This document shows, one piece after another, positions 44,810-46,701 of a DNA stretch of 46,701 nt (its first letter is position 1; each line of letters opens with the position of its first letter). Source of the stretch: a virus; IMG/VR virus record IMGVR_UViG_3300042860_004908, positions 1-46,701 of that record, one strand, 5' to 3'. The notes beneath the pieces were generated by a model. It saw only the letters and a program-made list of their open reading frames with translations, had not been told where the DNA came from and ran no database searches. Made by a program: the position numbers and the translations under genes.

Positions 44810-45019
44810 TCATTTTTCAATCAACATGATTGTATTTTGGATAGGAAATCTTGCAACAGGTAGTCTACTTGATTCTTCATTTGTGGTTTCTTTCATTACC
44901 TCGTAGAACCCCTCTTCTTTCACTTTGACAGTTGGAACATTAGAACAGGAAAAAATGATTTTTGTGTTTTCGGTAACCTGTACGGTTTTGGTTGTTGTGT
45001 TAAATAATAATGTAAGCAT
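44810..45019 (-). CDS. small protein, first of the thymidylate synthase operon
   Basis: 69 residues from MLTLLFNTTTKTVQVTENTK; an ATG nine codons earlier (MFPFLKHNQ) is possible but lies against the leader inverted repeat. Strand-rich (IIFSCSNVPTVKVKEEGFYE) with a C-terminal FPIQNTIMLIEK. Unrecognised. Confidence 0.55.
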   Translation of the reverse strand: MLTLLFNTTTKTVQVTENTKIIFSCSNVPTVKVKEEGFYEVMKETTNEESSRLPVARFPIQNTIMLIEK

Positions 45020-45038
45020 TTGATTATGTTTTAAAAAT

Positions 45039-45114
45039 GGAAACAAGCGGATTTAAATAAGGCTACAAGCAAATTACCAAGTTACTAACAGAAATTTGAA
45101 TCACACTTGTTTCC
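45039..45114 (-). promoter_or_regulatory. leader inverted repeat of the thymidylate synthase operon
   Basis: On the minus strand GGAAACAAG (45106-45114) and CTTGTTTCC (45039-45047) form a perfect nine-pair stem around 58 bases, between the promoter and the first start codon. The RNA begins right at this stem. It has the size of a small riboswitch or protein-binding leader; the internal bases do not match one I know. Confidence 0.55.
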
Positions 45115-45119
45115 AAAAA

Positions 45120-45151
45120 CAAAATTACAACAATTTTTATTTCTAGTCAAA
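45120..45151 (-). promoter_or_regulatory. host-type promoter TTTG-N20-TAATTTTG
   Basis: On the minus strand, TTTG (45148-45151) and TAATTTTG (45120-45127) with a 20-base spacer, driving the thymidylate synthase operon. Fits early expression of nucleotide-synthesis genes. Confidence 0.75.
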
Positions 45152-45174
45152 TATAAAAAAAGATATTTTCAAAG

Positions 45175-45182
45175 ATATTTAT
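45175..45182 (+). promoter_or_regulatory. phage box ATATTTAT
   Basis: Twelve bases before the ATG at 45195. On the opposite strand the overlapping sequence reads TATCTTTG, another host-type -7 element. Confidence 0.45.
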
Positions 45183-45194
45183 AAAGAAAAAATT

Positions 45195-46701
45195 ATGAAT
45201 CCTTGGTTTTTACAACAAGTTTCTAACGAAGAAAAAGAAAATATTTTATCAAAACATAAAGAGCTCTATAATGGTTATCAAACGATGCAACCCAAAGTAT
45301 CGAATGAACAACCACTTTATGTTCAAGATTTTGCAAAAGATAAGTTGGGTGCTACTTTGACAAATGATGGTAAACTTGTTGGATACACTAATAAGATTTA
45401 TGAGCAGTTTGACCAACATATGACTGAAGAAAAGACTATGTGTTCCGAATGTGGTTCAGAAATGAGAGAAGGAGAATGTTCAGAGTGTGGTTACAGAATG
45501 GAAGAAATCGATGAAAATCAAATAGTTGTTAAAGGGATTTGTGACAATTGTGGAGGATTTTTAGAAGGGGGTGAATGTCCTGAATGTGGACATAAATTGG
45601 AAGGTGAAATGGAAGAGGAAACTGATACAAAGGAAAGAAAAAAATCTAGATTTGAAAAATGGATGGAGAGTGATGAAGATACAAAGTTGGAAAGGGCTTT
45701 GAAAAAATTCGGAGACTTTTTAATGGATTTGGAAGATGAAATAGACGGTAGAAAAAAAGAAAAAGAAGAAACTAATGAAGGAATTTTTGATATACCAGAC
45801 ATTAAAAAGGTTTTCAAAAAAAGAGAGGTTAAAGATAGGAGACCTTACGAACCTGAAGCAATTGAAAAAATAATCAGGCTAATACAAGACGCAAGAAATG
45901 AACAACATTTGGATTCTGCGATGAGAATGTTTAGAACCTTGGAGGACATGAACCCCGAAATGCACGAAATTTATAAAATGAGGGTCCTAAATGCATTCAA
46001 GAGAAGGGCTGATGAATTGGATTATTATTTGAAGAAGAAAAATATTGGTGAAGGTAAGGGTAAACTCAGTGACATCTATAGTGTAAAAGATTTAGACTTA
46101 AAAGGGGAGTTTGATTATGTGGAAGGTGGTGATAACTACGACAATTCATTTGAGAAAGACCATCACATGAAAAAAATCATGAGTAAGGAAAATGCAACCT
46201 CTAATGCTCCTATGGGAAAACACTACGATGAAATAGAAGAACCTTATAATTTTAAATCAGGCGGACCTGTTGGTGACGGAGGGACTTTGAGACAAAAACC
46301 AATATCTAGTATAAAATCGGCTGCAATTGGACTTAAAGAAGGTGGTTTCACGGGAGGTGGAAATGCTCCCGATATGGATTTGAGTAACGTGGACCCAGCT
46401 TTCAATTTCGATTCAGAAGGACCCGTTGATGATACATTCACAATTCCGGCTGATGATATGGATTTAGATGAGAAAGACGTAAAAAAACCATATAAATTTG
46501 TATCAGGTGGAGGTAACGAAAATGGTGGGGATGTTTACCCTGTGTATGAGGATATGTCCTCTGCTTGGGATGAAGAACTTGAAGAAGTTGATATTTCAGG
46601 GGCTCAAGCATCACAAACTTCAGCAAAAAAACCATATGCGTTTGTTAGCACAGGTCCAGGTAAAGCGGGTCCATATCAAACTCATAGTTGGGGTGGTGAA
46701 C
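45195..46701 (+). CDS. large tagged double zinc-ribbon protein, partial
   Basis: At least 502 residues, running off the window. The start MNPWFLQQVSNEEKENILSK matches the V-S-E-E-E-K tag subtype. About residues 75-145 carry eight cysteines as four C-x-x-C knuckles (CSECGSEMREGECSECG, CDNCGGFLEGGECPECG), two zinc ribbons of the kind that bind nucleic acid or protein. A charged helical region follows (RFEKWMESDEDTKLERALKK, LIQDARNEQHLDSAMRMFRT), then a disordered tail with F-K-S-G-G, F-V-S-G-G and F-V-S-T-G repeats. The repeated K-K-P-Y-x-F-V-S motif suggests a scaffold or linear binding motifs. Confidence 0.75.
   Translation, partial: MNPWFLQQVSNEEKENILSKHKELYNGYQTMQPKVSNEQPLYVQDFAKDKLGATLTNDGKLVGYTNKIYEQFDQHMTEEKTMCSECGSEMREGECSECGYRMEEIDENQIVVKGICDNCGGFLEGGECPECGHKLEGEMEEETDTKERKKSRFEKWMESDEDTKLERALKKFGDFLMDLEDEIDGRKKEKEETNEGIFDIPDIKKVFKKREVKDRRPYEPEAIEKIIRLIQDARNEQHLDSAMRMFRTLEDMNPEMHEIYKMRVLNAFKRRADELDYYLKKKNIGEGKGKLSDIYSVKDLDLKGEFDYVEGGDNYDNSFEKDHHMKKIMSKENATSNAPMGKHYDEIEEPYNFKSGGPVGDGGTLRQKPISSIKSAAIGLKEGGFTGGGNAPDMDLSNVDPAFNFDSEGPVDDTFTIPADDMDLDEKDVKKPYKFVSGGGNENGGDVYPVYEDMSSAWDEELEEVDISGAQASQTSAKKPYAFVSTGPGKAGPYQTHSWGGE

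Noticed and set aside
45518-46635. Minus-strand frames in the last kilobase
   Set aside because: Shadows of the long zinc-ribbon gene, with Ser/Phe- and Pro-rich composition typical of antisense frames.
1-46701. Integrase, transposase or attachment sites
   Set aside because: No gene with recombinase motifs and no direct-repeat flanks at the tRNAs were seen; the GIY-YIG-like protein is the only mobile-element-like gene.

Overview
The window looks like part of a large tailed-phage genome infecting a Bacteroidota host. Phage signs are dense small genes on both strands with very short gaps, an endolysin (GH19 plus peptidoglycan-binding domain), fibre/adhesin-like proteins, holin-like membrane proteins, thymidylate synthase and two tRNAs. 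Bacteroidota signs are AT-rich sequence, several promoters of the form TTTG-N19/20-TAnnTTTG, A-rich rather than Shine-Dalgarno start regions, a DUF4468-like domain, and a surface protein ending in a type IX secretion (T9SS)-like C-terminal domain. No capsid, portal, terminase, polymerase or integrase gene is visible, so this is an accessory and late-gene part of a bigger genome.

The most striking feature is a short N-terminal sequence shared by about twenty otherwise unrelated proteins. Its forms are M-K-Y-I-I-T-E-x-Q-L-x-x-L-x-E, M-R-x-x-I-R-x-I-L-x-E and x-V-S-E-x-E-K-x-x-I. Most copies end in (I/L)-x-E about 10-25 residues in. It sits on a GIY-YIG-like nuclease, a ParB/sulfiredoxin-like protein, a GNAT-like protein, a MORN-like repeat protein, a PPK2-type kinase, a zinc-ribbon protein, a membrane protein and several small acidic proteins. 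T4 internal head proteins carry capsid-targeting peptides cut by the prohead protease after (I/L)-x-E, so I infer a modular virion-cargo tag. Nearly all tagged genes have a box, (AT)ATATTTAT(T/C), 3-20 bases before the start codon. A separate set of genes and RNAs uses host-type promoters. This suggests host-promoter (early) and phage-box (late) expression classes.

Layout. 1-9 kb: tagged genes, including five copies of an intergenic promoter/hairpin cassette and a family of small acidic paralogues, plus a LamG fibre protein at 4.2 kb. 9-13 kb: small genes, two SAM methyltransferases and a divergent tagged pair. 13-22.4 kb: MORN-like tagged protein, cyclophilin, secreted DNA/RNA nuclease, sulfotransferase, DUF2452-like protein and two tiny basic proteins. 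22.4-23.0 kb: a non-coding locus with three host-type promoters, a tRNA-Phe carrying a small hairpin insert in its D-loop, and a structured RNA of about 300 nt ending in a perfect terminator. 23-25.7 kb: adhesin-like protein, holin candidate and possible PD-(D/E)XK nuclease. 29.4 to 26.3 kb (minus): host-promoter operon with a PspC-domain protein, calcineurin-like phosphoesterase and cyclic-phosphate-processing receiver protein. 30.4-29.6 kb: endolysin. 37.3-30.5 kb (minus): operon of exported proteins with CsgG-like, outer-membrane barrel, C-type lectin, dockerin/cohesin-like and T9SS-like domains. 37.4-46.7 kb: tagged PPK2, more tagged genes, tRNA-Ser, a thymidylate synthase operon with a structured leader, and a tagged zinc-ribbon protein running off the window.

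Functions are read from sequence motifs only; no database search was run. Many small genes remain unrecognised.
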